DNA of 64,000 nt from Bacteroidota bacterium. Lineage in GTDB: Bacteria; Bacteroidota; Bacteroidia; Bacteroidales; Lentimicrobiaceae. The position numbers and the translations under genes are program-made. Below, piece after piece: positions 45,965-55,163 of the stretch (position 1 is the stretch's first letter; each line of letters opens with the position of its first letter). The DNA lies in contig WSXX01000019.1 of NCBI GenBank assembly GCA_009773515.1, positions 1 through 64,000 of the forward strand. Reading direction: 5' to 3'. Below the pieces are notes generated by a model. That model did not search any database and was not told the origin of the DNA. It worked only from the letters and a program-made list of their open reading frames with translations.

Positions 45965-48900
45965 TTATTTACCAATATTTATACGCACATAAGTCCTGAT
46001 TTCCCATTCATTGCCATTGTCAAATCCAACAGCTTCCGGATCGGGCACCAAAGCTCCGCTTGCTTCAAGCTTGTATGTTGGCGCGTAACGGGGAGAATAC
46101 TTGTCGAGCGTGCGGTATGTTGCCCGCAATCCGATCTCGGTATTCGGAAGTTCAAACCAGTCAGGTTTTTTCAGAGAGGTTGAAATGTCAGCCATAAGCT
46201 GAAGCGGGAACGTTAAGTTGTAATCGCGATGGTAGTCGTAAGGACCCCAGTCGTTTATTCGGGCAAAAGAAGTGAGTTTAACTTCCTTGTAAATCATACG
46301 TAAGTCAATGCCATAGCGCCTGATGAGCCGGTCGTCGCTTCCATTGCCCTGGGCGTCGCCGGCATAGATGTTTGCAATAAAACCAAAATCGCTGCTGACT
46401 TTCGAAACCAGTCTGGAGTGGATCTCCCATAAATCTTTGGCAGGTGCGGCACCCGGGAAAGCAAATGTGGTGCGGCCATCGGGTAAAATGCCGATCGCAG
46501 CATCCTGCGTAGTTGGCAAATGCCGGTAAACAAAGCCTAAACTTACAGCAAGTTCTGCATCTTCTGAACGGTCACTATCCCAGTTGTACATCCAGGTACC
46601 AGGCGTGGGGTCGTATGTAAGTAATATTTCGCCGGAAACCTGCTCCCTGTTTCCTCTTACCACAAAAGGATCGTCAAGGATGTTTCTGGGTCTGCCGGGG
46701 GCTGGTACATCGGAAGGAATAGGTCCTTCGATGGGTTTTTGCCACAGGAAATTAGGAGCCACCTGAAAATCTCCGATCAAATAAGTAGCACCGGTCAGGA
46801 AATTATATTGGTTTCCGCTACCGCTGTCTTTTAACCTCCAGCCGGTAAAGGTAATTGTTTGATCAGCTCCACCTTGCGCCACCAGGCCCATGGCTGCCGA
46901 CTGTGCATACCAGTTAAACCGGCCTCCTTTGTAGGTTAATTTTATTTTACCTCCGAAATTATCCTGTGCCTTGATTTCATCTTTATAAACAGTGTAATTC
47001 CCTTCTTCTCCCCTTACAACCTGAAATTCTCTTCCCTGCAAGGGTTGACCGGCCCAGATTCCTCCGGCATTTACGCCGGATTTGCCAAATTCCCTGTTCA
47101 GATGTAAGGTCAATCGCCTGGTTTTGGGCTGTGGAATGGCAAATGAACTCTCTGTCAGCCCAAGTTGAGCGAGGTCTTCATGATAAATACCGGTAAAATT
47201 GAACTTTGCAATACTTTTACTGTATTTCAGCAATACTGCAGGATTCGCTCCCCACCATAACTGCGGGCCAAAGGCAAGTTTGAAATCACTGAACTTTTGT
47301 TTGCCCGTCATTTCAAATCCAAAAGGCGCAATACCATTATAAATGTCAATATTAGGCCCGTAGTTGGCTTCAGGGTAAAGTCCGAAGAAATCACCTTCAT
47401 TCCCCCAGTGGTAATGCCCCGTGCGATAAAAGCCCTTTAGATCGAACAATTTATGATCCCAATGGTAACTGGCCTTATAAACCTGAACCCGGTCAACAGA
47501 GCCCAGCGTTACATTTCCATTGCTGCCCGTTACTTCAACAGGACGGCCCCGGTTTTCATAGAATATCTGATCGATAGGATTCAGCGCCACATTACCCAAA
47601 ATATTAAATTCAATATCAGCACTGAAATTACTTGACGGATTTGCGGCAACACCAACATAGAATGACTGCATATGGTCGAAACCCAGCTGATTCGGGAAAA
47701 CCGGATTATTCGGATCGGCTACATCAGGTGTAGAAATTAAACTGCCTCCCGTGTTAAAAGTTGTGTTTTGTGCACTAAAACGGCTCAGGCTGATTTTTTT
47801 CAGCTTTTCCCCTTCCAGTGCGGCCTTGTCGCCCCTGGCTTTAAGCAGCGATTCCACAACCTGAATGCCGCTGAAGTGTTGCTGTATGGTTTGCAAATTG
47901 GTGCCAACGGCGTAGGGATTAATTTGGTGGGCTTCTTTTAAAGCATAATATGAAGCCCTTGGAAACAACTGGTAAAACCCTTTTGCATTGGTGGGGCCTT
48001 TGGCGCAAATTCCGAACCACTCCTCATTCATGTTGTTTTGGCCTGCCTTGTAATCAAATAAATATCCGCCGTTTGACCATGAAGCATGGGAGTCGTGAAC
48101 ATCAAGGAATTCGGTCTGGCCATACTTCCACCAGCCATCGCTGAACTGAAAAGTAAAACCTCCCAACGAATTACCCGCTTTCCCGATTCCGGCCGCATTT
48201 TCATATATTTCTTTCCAGTTGGCTACATTGTAAATGGCCTGTTCTTTTTGCGCCTCTTCCATGGTGATGGCATTAAAACCATCAGACCCAAATTCAGTCA
48301 AGAGGACGGGTTTACCGTATTCTTTCTTAACTCTGTCAAACATATCGGTAAATGAAATACCCCGGTAAACGTTTATTCCAAAGATATCTACATCTTTACA
48401 TTCTTCTGCGATGATATCGAGAAACAGCAGGTCGCCGTTGCAGATTGACACGGGATGATTCGGGTCAATGGCTTTCATGGCCACTGAGGCTTCGTTGAAT
48501 AGTTTATAAAGGTAACGGGCCATTTGTGTCGATTCCCTGTCTTCCATCGGGATATCTTCGGTTTCGGCACCACGCCAGAATAGTCCGTAGTTGTTTTCAT
48601 TTCCCAGAAGATATAGCAATAGTCCGGGGGTGTTTCTGTATTCTTCAACCAGCGCTGTTACTTCCTTTAAAAGAAGTTCCTTTACCCGGGGATCAGCATA
48701 ATCGGTGTTTCCTTCCCATGCCCCGTCGAGCGTAAGCCCGTATCTCCCGAAAGAATGATTGAGCATGGTATAAATACCGTAAGTTTCATAGATGTACGTA
48801 ATCCATTTGGGTTGGATACCAGTGTAAACACGAATGGTATTCACATTCATGTTCTTCAGCAGCGACATCTCATCATCAAGCGCCTTTTTGATAAAGTCGT

Positions 48901-49099
48901 CGGATTGAGTCCATAAGCTGTAGGAGTAATTGGTGCCAATGGGGAAATAATCCCAGTTCATACCATTTACCATGAAACTTTGATCATTTACCATAAGTTT
49001 CATTCCTTTTTCAGTATTTTCTATTGCAACCTTCTGAGGTTGAGCCAACAGAGAAATAGAGAAACTTAATAAAATCAGAGCAAGAAATTTTTGTTTCAT
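45965..49099 (-). CDS. GH-A clan glycosidase fused to an outer-membrane beta-barrel
   Basis: A 1044-residue protein, first gene of the glucan operon. After a signal peptide (1-19, SISLLAQ) comes a TIM barrel (about 35-400) of GH2/GH72-like clan A type. DEMSLLKNMNVNTIRVYTG leads in, the likely acid/base Glu168 is in YLLGNENNYG and the nucleophile Glu269 in VLLTEFGSDG. From about 430 to the C-terminus the sequence is a long series of amphipathic strands with aromatic girdles (FKLAFGPQLWWGANP, RFNWYAQSAAMGL, FQVAPNFLWQ, AELAVSLGFVYRHLP, TEIGLRATYRTLD), ending EIRTYVRINIGK, like a porin or alginate-export barrel. No TonB box, plug or CarboxypepD_reg domain is seen. The pairing would place an enzyme on a channel, perhaps replacing SusC in this SusCD-less locus. 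Which side the enzyme faces is unknown. GH family assignment is tentative. Confidence 0.75.
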   Translation of the reverse strand: MKQKFLALILLSFSISLLAQPQKVAIENTEKGMKLMVNDQSFMVNGMNWDYFPIGTNYSYSLWTQSDDFIKKALDDEMSLLKNMNVNTIRVYTGIQPKWITYIYETYGIYTMLNHSFGRYGLTLDGAWEGNTDYADPRVKELLLKEVTALVEEYRNTPGLLLYLLGNENNYGLFWRGAETEDIPMEDRESTQMARYLYKLFNEASVAMKAIDPNHPVSICNGDLLFLDIIAEECKDVDIFGINVYRGISFTDMFDRVKKEYGKPVLLTEFGSDGFNAITMEEAQKEQAIYNVANWKEIYENAAGIGKAGNSLGGFTFQFSDGWWKYGQTEFLDVHDSHASWSNGGYLFDYKAGQNNMNEEWFGICAKGPTNAKGFYQLFPRASYYALKEAHQINPYAVGTNLQTIQQHFSGIQVVESLLKARGDKAALEGEKLKKISLSRFSAQNTTFNTGGSLISTPDVADPNNPVFPNQLGFDHMQSFYVGVAANPSSNFSADIEFNILGNVALNPIDQIFYENRGRPVEVTGSNGNVTLGSVDRVQVYKASYHWDHKLFDLKGFYRTGHYHWGNEGDFFGLYPEANYGPNIDIYNGIAPFGFEMTGKQKFSDFKLAFGPQLWWGANPAVLLKYSKSIAKFNFTGIYHEDLAQLGLTESSFAIPQPKTRRLTLHLNREFGKSGVNAGGIWAGQPLQGREFQVVRGEEGNYTVYKDEIKAQDNFGGKIKLTYKGGRFNWYAQSAAMGLVAQGGADQTITFTGWRLKDSGSGNQYNFLTGATYLIGDFQVAPNFLWQKPIEGPIPSDVPAPGRPRNILDDPFVVRGNREQVSGEILLTYDPTPGTWMYNWDSDRSEDAELAVSLGFVYRHLPTTQDAAIGILPDGRTTFAFPGAAPAKDLWEIHSRLVSKVSSDFGFIANIYAGDAQGNGSDDRLIRRYGIDLRMIYKEVKLTSFARINDWGPYDYHRDYNLTFPLQLMADISTSLKKPDWFELPNTEIGLRATYRTLDKYSPRYAPTYKLEASGALVPDPEAVGFDNGNEWEIRTYVRINIGK

Positions 49100-49521
49100 T
49101 TTCTGTAATTTGTTGTAAAGTTTCTAAAATATATGGGGTTTGTATGCTTAACTTTTGGCTAACATATAACTATTTTTCTCAGAATGAGACTATAAATTAT
49201 ATATACAAAAGCTGGAAAAGGGATCTTTATTAATTCTGATTATGATCGTATTAGTCTATTATTCAATATATTAGGATGCCATTTGTATTCTACCTGCCAA
49301 TGTTATTTCATTTTCAGATGTATATATTAATTTAGCCGTAAACCACCCTTTCGGATCAACAAAAAGGAATTTTTAATGCTTTTATCGTTCACTTCCTCTT
49401 TTCTGACTTAGATAATTCTTGAACAATTTGAAGCCTTTTCAGGATTTCGGGTCCGGTTGATATTTGTATTGTAGTCGGTGAAAGATGCCTGAAAGAAATT
49501 CTTTTGAATCAGGCATTTTGA

Positions 49522-49566
49522 GTAATCCATTACATAATTTTTATTTATTTTATGTAATCCATTACA
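49522..49566. promoter_or_regulatory. two GTAATCCATTAC dyads, 31 bp apart
   Basis: TGTAATCCATTACA (49553-49566) is a near-perfect inverted repeat (TGTAAT-CC-ATTACA). A second copy at 49522-49533 (GTAATCCATTAC) lies 31 bp away, about three helical turns. They stand in the 616-bp gene-free region between the divergent glucan operon (start 49099) and the YgiQ-type gene. The rest of 49100-49521 is A/T-rich with nothing else recognised. Operator function is inferred. Confidence 0.45.
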
Positions 49567-49573
49567 CAATTTT

Positions 49574-49674
49574 AGAAATTAGAAATTGCTTGTCTCGGGA
49601 GCGCGAAGCGATAACGAGAGAAATTAGAAATTAGAAATTAGAAATTAGAAATTAGAAATTAGAAATTAGAAATT
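49574..49674. repeat. AGAAATT heptanucleotide tandem repeat
   Basis: Two AGAAATT units (49574-49587) and eight more (49619-49674) flank a 31-bp insert with dyad arms CTCG and CGAG (TCTCGGGAGCGCG...CGATAACGAGA). It ends 30 bp before the -7 box of the next gene. The copy number may vary between strains. Confidence 0.85.
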
Positions 49675-49703
49675 AGCTATTCCTCCCGAACCATTTTATC
49701 CTC

Positions 49704-49711
49704 TACCTTTG
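49704..49711 (+). promoter_or_regulatory. -7 box (TACCTTTG) of the YgiQ-type gene
   Basis: TACCTTTG matches TAnnTTTG and lies only 4 bp before the ATG at 49716, so the transcript would be nearly leaderless. No clear TTG at -33; that position falls near the edge of the heptanucleotide repeat. Confidence 0.4.
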
Positions 49712-49715
49712 CCAC

Positions 49716-51560
49716 ATGCAAACACCTGTAAGACGCCCCATTACCGACTGGCTTCCCGTTACCCGCGAAGAGCTTGACCGCCGCGGCTGGGACGAGGTGG
49801 ATGTTATTATTGTTTCGGGTGATGCTTATGTCGATCATCCATCCTTCGGACATGCCGTGATGGGCCGTTTGATCGAACGAGAAGGATTCAGGGTAGCCAT
49901 TCTGCCGCAGCCAAACTGGCGCGACGATCTCCGCGATTTTAAAAAACTGGGGAAACCACGGCTGTTTTTCGGGGTCACCGCTGGCTGTATGGATTCAATG
50001 GTAAACCATTACACCGCCAATAAACGCCTGCGCAGCGACGATGCCTATACCGCGGGCGGTGTTTCAGGTTTCAGACCTGATTATGCTACAGTGATTTACA
50101 CCGGAATTCTTAAAAAACTGTTTCCCGATGTGCCGGTAATCCTTGGCGGGATTGAAGCTTCGATGCGGCGCCTTACCCATTACGATTATTGGAGCGACAG
50201 CCTCAAACCTGATATTCTTACCTGGAGTGGTGCCGATTTGCTGGTTTTCGGGATGGGAGAAAAGGGAATAATAACTTTGCTTAAGCGACTTGCTGCCGGA
50301 GAAAATATATCCCAGCTCAGAGATATTGAACAAACCGCTTTCCGCTTGCCTTCGGGTGATGCTTTGCCTGATCTGCCGGGTATGGAAACCCGTGAACTTC
50401 CTTCACATATTGAATGTCTGGCTGACAAAAAAGCATTTGCCAGACATTTCCGCATTTTCGAGGAGGAGTCGAACCGCTGGCAGGGGGCGAGGCTTCTGGA
50501 AAGAAACGGTGATTCTACAGTGGTAGTCAATCCGCCAAATCCACCTATGAATGAGGCTGAGATTGATGCCGCTTTTGACCTGCCATACACCCGCGAACCA
50601 CACCCAAGGTACAATAAGCGCGGTGCAATTCCTGCCTTCGACATGATCCGCAATTCAATCAATATGCACCGGGGTTGCTTTGGCGGTTGTGCATTTTGTG
50701 CCATTTCGGCCCATCAGGGTAAGTTTGTGGTGAGCCGTTCCGAAAAATCCATCCTGAAAGAGGTGCAACAGGTAGCTGCGGCTGCTGACTTTAAAGGACA
50801 CATCACCGATATGGGCGGTCCTTCCGCAAATATGTATCTGATGAAAGGCATAGATACAGAAAAATGCATGAAATGTAAACGTGCTTCCTGTATTTTCCCT
50901 TCCATCTGCCGCAACCTGTATACAGACCATCGTCCCATGACTGCCCTGTACAACAAGGCTTTGCGGATACCCAATGTAAAGCGTATCACCATAGGCAGCG
51001 GTATCCGCTACGATATGCTGGTGGGAAGGACAGATGCCGAACGTAAAGCCAATGGATTAAACGAATACCTGGAACAGCTCATCACAAAACACGTTTCGGG
51101 CAGGTTAAAAGTTGCTCCTGAACACAGTTCGGAACAAGTGCTGCAAATCATGCGTAAACCACACTACCGCACATTTACTGAATTTCAGAAGCGGTTCACT
51201 GAAATAAACCAAAAACATGGTTTACGCCAGCAACTTATTCCTTATTTTATATCCAGCCATCCGGGCAGCCGCCCCGAAGATATGGCTGAACTTGCCTGCG
51301 AAACCATGCAGCAGGGGTTCCACCTTGAGCAGGTGCAGGATTTTACGCCAACCCCTATGACTCTGGCGACAACCATTTATTATACGGGCATTGATCCTTA
51401 CACGCAAAAGCCTGTTTATGTGGCCAAAGCAAAGGAAGACAAAGTTAATCAGCAAAGGTTTTTCTTCTGGTATAAGGCTGAGAATAAGAGATGGCTCTCC
51501 GATTCCCTAAGAAATATGGGAAGAAATGATTTACTGGCTAAGTTTGGGAAGCGGAAATAA
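49716..51560 (+). CDS. ygiQ: YgiQ-type radical SAM protein
   Basis: A 614-residue cytoplasmic radical S-adenosylmethionine protein of the YgiQ family (B12-binding-like N-terminal domain, UPF0313), of unknown reaction. The iron-sulfur cluster motif is HRGCFGGCAFC (Cys321, Cys325, Cys328). Other visible features are ITDWLPVTREELDRRGWDEVDV at the N-terminus (cut: PITDWLPVT), FGVTAGCMDSMVNHYTA and ILGGIEASMRRLTHYDYW, typical of this family. KVAPEHSSEQVLQIMRKP and YFISSHPGS are in the C-terminal half. It is monocistronic. The length is slightly below E. coli YgiQ. Family assignment is firm; substrate unknown. Confidence 0.9.
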   Translation: MQTPVRRPITDWLPVTREELDRRGWDEVDVIIVSGDAYVDHPSFGHAVMGRLIEREGFRVAILPQPNWRDDLRDFKKLGKPRLFFGVTAGCMDSMVNHYTANKRLRSDDAYTAGGVSGFRPDYATVIYTGILKKLFPDVPVILGGIEASMRRLTHYDYWSDSLKPDILTWSGADLLVFGMGEKGIITLLKRLAAGENISQLRDIEQTAFRLPSGDALPDLPGMETRELPSHIECLADKKAFARHFRIFEEESNRWQGARLLERNGDSTVVVNPPNPPMNEAEIDAAFDLPYTREPHPRYNKRGAIPAFDMIRNSINMHRGCFGGCAFCAISAHQGKFVVSRSEKSILKEVQQVAAAADFKGHITDMGGPSANMYLMKGIDTEKCMKCKRASCIFPSICRNLYTDHRPMTALYNKALRIPNVKRITIGSGIRYDMLVGRTDAERKANGLNEYLEQLITKHVSGRLKVAPEHSSEQVLQIMRKPHYRTFTEFQKRFTEINQKHGLRQQLIPYFISSHPGSRPEDMAELACETMQQGFHLEQVQDFTPTPMTLATTIYYTGIDPYTQKPVYVAKAKEDKVNQQRFFFWYKAENKRWLSDSLRNMGRNDLLAKFGKRK

Positions 51561-51795
51561 AGCTGATTTTAGTATTCTGAAACCCCGGGGGACTGTAAAA
51601 TCATAACCAGTGTAGTATAGTTTATAGGATGGTATAACATCCATTTGGAAGTATTTTGCCTTATATATACAATAAAAGTAAATGACTTAAGTTTATACGG
51701 TAAATCAAGGATTTCATTAGGAAAGTCTGGTATTTGATTTCTCAGAAATATTAGATTAGTTCGTAACATTTATTATTCACACAACATTTATTTAT

Positions 51796-52746
51796 ATGAA
51801 TCAACCCAAATATTCATTTGCTGTAAAGAAGAACCATCGATTATTTGTGCGGAAAATATTTCTTCTTTTTACACTGCCTTTAGTAACCTTCTTCATCTTC
51901 TCCTGCCAGAAAACCAGAGACGATTTATTGCCGAAAGGCAGAAGTCAAATGTATTTTCAGTCAATACTTTGCCCGGATAGTTCTATCAGGGTGTTTGTTG
52001 GCAGAACAGCTGGTATTCAAGATGATAACTCACCGGTTAATGATGCCATTGTGCTTGCGTTTGTAAACAATGTTTTTGCTGATACATTGCAATTTGTTGA
52101 AAATGGCATTTATGAGTTGTGGAGACAACCTGAGATTTATGATACTGTAAGAATAGAAGTGATATCAAACGGTAAGATGAGTGGAGAAACCATCATACCT
52201 TCACCCGCATATGTCAACAATTCAAGTTATGTGTGTTCTACCCATTATTATGCCCTTGATCAGGAATACCATGGCACACTTACCTTTTCTATTGAAGATG
52301 ATCCGGAGACTGAAAATTATTACGAAATGCTCATATACACCCGTGAAGAGTTGTCAGGAGGGAGTTACAGGATATATTCAAAAGTAAGCGATTATTATAT
52401 TTTTAAACCGGATATTATTATTCAAAACGAGGGGGACTGGGATTTTAAGCCTACAACATTATTTTTCAGTGATAAAATGTTTGACGGTAAAACCGGTTAT
52501 TTTTCATTTATAATGTCAGTTTCAGATGAGTACGGATATATAACCTTGCGCAGTATTTCGAAGGAGTATTATTATTACCGTAAGTATTATACCCGTCATG
52601 CCTTCAATGCACAATTAAATTCAGATGGGATACGCAACCTCCTGTTCACCGGAGAACCTTTGGATATGTACACCAACATACAGGGAGGTCTTGGCGTATG
52701 TGCCGCATATAGTTCAACCGTTACTAAAATAGAAAGTAAACCATGA
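51796..52746 (+). CDS. DUF4249 lipoprotein, partner of the TonB receptor
   Basis: A 316-residue lipoprotein of the DUF4249 kind, which usually precedes a TonB-dependent receptor. The signal has a long positively charged n-region and lipobox FIFS-Cys37. An Ig-like N-terminal domain follows (SIRVFVGRTAGIQDDNSPVNDAIV), with the rest beta-rich and aromatic (EYYYYRKYYTRHAF). The stop overlaps the receptor start in ATGA (52743-52746), so both are co-translated. It probably forms a surface lid or substrate-binding partner for the receptor, as SusD does for SusC but of a different fold. Cargo unknown. Confidence 0.85.
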   Translation: MNQPKYSFAVKKNHRLFVRKIFLLFTLPLVTFFIFSCQKTRDDLLPKGRSQMYFQSILCPDSSIRVFVGRTAGIQDDNSPVNDAIVLAFVNNVFADTLQFVENGIYELWRQPEIYDTVRIEVISNGKMSGETIIPSPAYVNNSSYVCSTHYYALDQEYHGTLTFSIEDDPETENYYEMLIYTREELSGGSYRIYSKVSDYYIFKPDIIIQNEGDWDFKPTTLFFSDKMFDGKTGYFSFIMSVSDEYGYITLRSISKEYYYYRKYYTRHAFNAQLNSDGIRNLLFTGEPLDMYTNIQGGLGVCAAYSSTVTKIESKP

Positions 52747-55112
52747 GATATACAGCATTAACCTTATTAATAGGCTTTATTTATATTCAAGCCGTTGCAC
52801 AACACACCATGCAGGGTTATATATCAGATGAAAAAACCGGCGAAAAACTTATTGGCTGTTCGGTGTACATTTCAGGAACCACAGAGGGTGTGACCAGCAA
52901 TAATTACGGATTTTACAGTATAAAAGTAAATATGCTTCCTTCTTGGTTGGTTTTCAGCTATATAGGATATAAATCTGACACCGTTCAATTTGTTTCTGCC
53001 GGCAGCAATATTGACATAGCACTCACTCAAAAATCGAGTACCCTCAAAGAGGTTGAAATAAAAGCCTCTGGTACTTTTACATCATCACCCAGAATGGGAG
53101 TACTTACCATTCCCGTGAAGCAGATAAAACAATTGCCGGCACTGGGTGGCGAAGTAGATGTGCTGAAAGTCTTTCAGCTAATGCCTGGCGTACAGGGCGG
53201 AAATGAAGGAACAAGTGCTTTGTATGTAAGAGGCGGCACTCCCGACCAGAATCTTATTCTGCTGGATGATATACCTTTATACTATGTTAACCATATAGGT
53301 GGTTTTGTTTCGGTGTTTGATGTAAATGCGATTAACGACATAAAGCTAATCAAAGGCGGATTTCCTGCCCGCTATGGCGGAAGGTTAAGCAGTGTAGTGG
53401 ATATCAGAATGAAAAGCGGAAATTCATCTGAAATTAAAGGTGAATATGGTATTGGCCTACTAGCAAGTCGCATATTTATTGAAGGCCCGGTGTTAAAAAA
53501 GGAGAAAACAAAGTTTATGTTCAGCCTGCGCAGATGCAATCTTGACCTTGCTACCAGATTAATAACAAGAATGCAAAGTGGTTTGGTTTTCAGTGCCGGT
53601 TATACATTTTATGATTTGTATTCAAAACTTACACACGAAATTGATGCTAAGAATTCACTTTCGTTTTCATTTTACAACGGGCGCGATAATATCTTTTTCA
53701 AACAAAGAGATCCTGTTGCTGATGGTGCTGATACCTTTTTCGATTTTCAGTCAAATGTCATATGGGGTAACACACTTGCATCAGTCAAGTGGAATCATCA
53801 GTACAATAAAAATGTTTTCGGAACCCTGACATTTGCCTATACACATTTTAATTACCTGAACCGGGTACAGTACGAAGAAAAATACAAGAGCGACAAAGAA
53901 GTGATTGAAAAAGCCAGTACTTCATTTGTTTCAGGGGTTAATGATCTGATTTTGAAAAAGGATTTTGATTATTTTGTCTCAAACAGCTTTTCACTTAAAA
54001 TGGGAGCCGGTTATACCAATCATCAGTTTAACCCCGGGGTTCACACTTACAGAAGCTTTGCTACTGATTCGGCTGCCGGATCGCAAAGATTATATTCCAA
54101 TGAAATAACCGCTTATGCCGAAGGAGAATTTTCGATTTCCCCTAAAATTAACACAAATGCCGGTCTTCATTTCAATACATATTTTGAAGGCGTTGCTATT
54201 TTCCCTTCATTACAGCCCAGAATAACAGTGAATTACAACATGCGACCCAACTGGGCAGTAAAAACAAGTTTTGTTTACATGCAGCAGAATCTGCATCTTT
54301 TATCAAACAATGGAGCAGGATTACCTACAGATCTGTGGGTTCCGGCCACTTCAACCACAAGCCCGCAATACAGTTTCCTTTATAGTGCCGGGCTTTTTCA
54401 CACTTTCGAAAACAAGGGTGTTGAAATTAGTATTGAGGGGTATTATAAATCGCTTAGCAATCAGATTGAGTTCAGCGAAGGTGCAAGCTTTTTTGGCGGA
54501 TCAAATGAATGGGAAGATAAAATAGAAAGAGACGGCAAAGGAAGAGTATATGGTGTGGAGTTTCTTGCTCAGAAAGAACATGGCAGGTTAACCGGATGGG
54601 TAGGCTATACACTTAGCTATAATTTCAGGAAATTTGACAACATCAACCACGGCGAATGGTTTCCCTATAAATTTGACCGCAGACATTATTTCACCATAGC
54701 AGCAAACTACACCCTGAAAAAGAATATAATATTCAGTGGTGATTTTATATTCAATACCGGCAATGCCATTACACTACCCGATGGCAAATATCCAACCATA
54801 AACGAAGAATTTAAACAGGGTATTTTCCCAGGTACTTTGCCGATTTTTAATCAAGTGTATGACATCACATACACGTATTCCGGAAGAAACCAAAGCCGTA
54901 TGCCGGTTTACCACAGGATTGATCTTGCGGTAAGGTTCATCAAGGAAAAGAAAAAAGGAACCCGTGAATGGGTGATTTCGGTTTATAACGTTTACAGCCG
55001 TGAAAATCCTTATTTTGTTTATATGCAGCATGATAAGCAAAAAAAACTGCACCTCTACCAAATTACGCTTTTCCCGATAATTCCATCATTTACTTATGTG
55101 AGGAGCTTTTGA
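52743..55112 (+). CDS. TonB-dependent outer-membrane receptor
   Basis: A 789-residue receptor. Signal peptide 1-19 (IQAVAQ); CarboxypepD_reg-like domain about 22-100 (MQGYISDEKTGEKLIGCSVY). The plug domain (about 120-230) has MPGVQGGNEGTSALYVRGG and QNLILLDDIPLYYVNHIGG. A 22-strand-type barrel follows to the C-terminus (PSFTYVRSF, ending in Phe). It is shorter than SusC-type receptors (about 1000 residues) and is paired with DUF4249 instead of SusD, so it is not the importer of the glucan locus. It probably takes up a metal complex, peptide or other small ligand. It converges with the universal stress gene. Confidence 0.9.
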   Translation: MRYTALTLLIGFIYIQAVAQHTMQGYISDEKTGEKLIGCSVYISGTTEGVTSNNYGFYSIKVNMLPSWLVFSYIGYKSDTVQFVSAGSNIDIALTQKSSTLKEVEIKASGTFTSSPRMGVLTIPVKQIKQLPALGGEVDVLKVFQLMPGVQGGNEGTSALYVRGGTPDQNLILLDDIPLYYVNHIGGFVSVFDVNAINDIKLIKGGFPARYGGRLSSVVDIRMKSGNSSEIKGEYGIGLLASRIFIEGPVLKKEKTKFMFSLRRCNLDLATRLITRMQSGLVFSAGYTFYDLYSKLTHEIDAKNSLSFSFYNGRDNIFFKQRDPVADGADTFFDFQSNVIWGNTLASVKWNHQYNKNVFGTLTFAYTHFNYLNRVQYEEKYKSDKEVIEKASTSFVSGVNDLILKKDFDYFVSNSFSLKMGAGYTNHQFNPGVHTYRSFATDSAAGSQRLYSNEITAYAEGEFSISPKINTNAGLHFNTYFEGVAIFPSLQPRITVNYNMRPNWAVKTSFVYMQQNLHLLSNNGAGLPTDLWVPATSTTSPQYSFLYSAGLFHTFENKGVEISIEGYYKSLSNQIEFSEGASFFGGSNEWEDKIERDGKGRVYGVEFLAQKEHGRLTGWVGYTLSYNFRKFDNINHGEWFPYKFDRRHYFTIAANYTLKKNIIFSGDFIFNTGNAITLPDGKYPTINEEFKQGIFPGTLPIFNQVYDITYTYSGRNQSRMPVYHRIDLAVRFIKEKKKGTREWVISVYNVYSRENPYFVYMQHDKQKKLHLYQITLFPIIPSFTYVRSF

Positions 55113-55163
55113 TCGGGTATAAAATTGTCGGTATCCTATTTTTTGCTTTCTCTGTTTATCAAA

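Noticed and set aside
49574-49674. possible CRISPR array
   Set aside because: Units are 7 bp, tandem and without spacers; the single 31-bp insert is a hairpin, and no cas genes are present.
50186-50704. 172-residue minus-strand open frame inside ygiQ
   Set aside because: Antisense to a well-conserved radical SAM gene; composition fits a codon-mirror artefact.
52743-55112. TonB receptor as the missing SusC of the glucan locus
   Set aside because: It is on the opposite strand beyond ygiQ, is only 789 residues, and is translationally coupled to a DUF4249 lipoprotein rather than a SusD.
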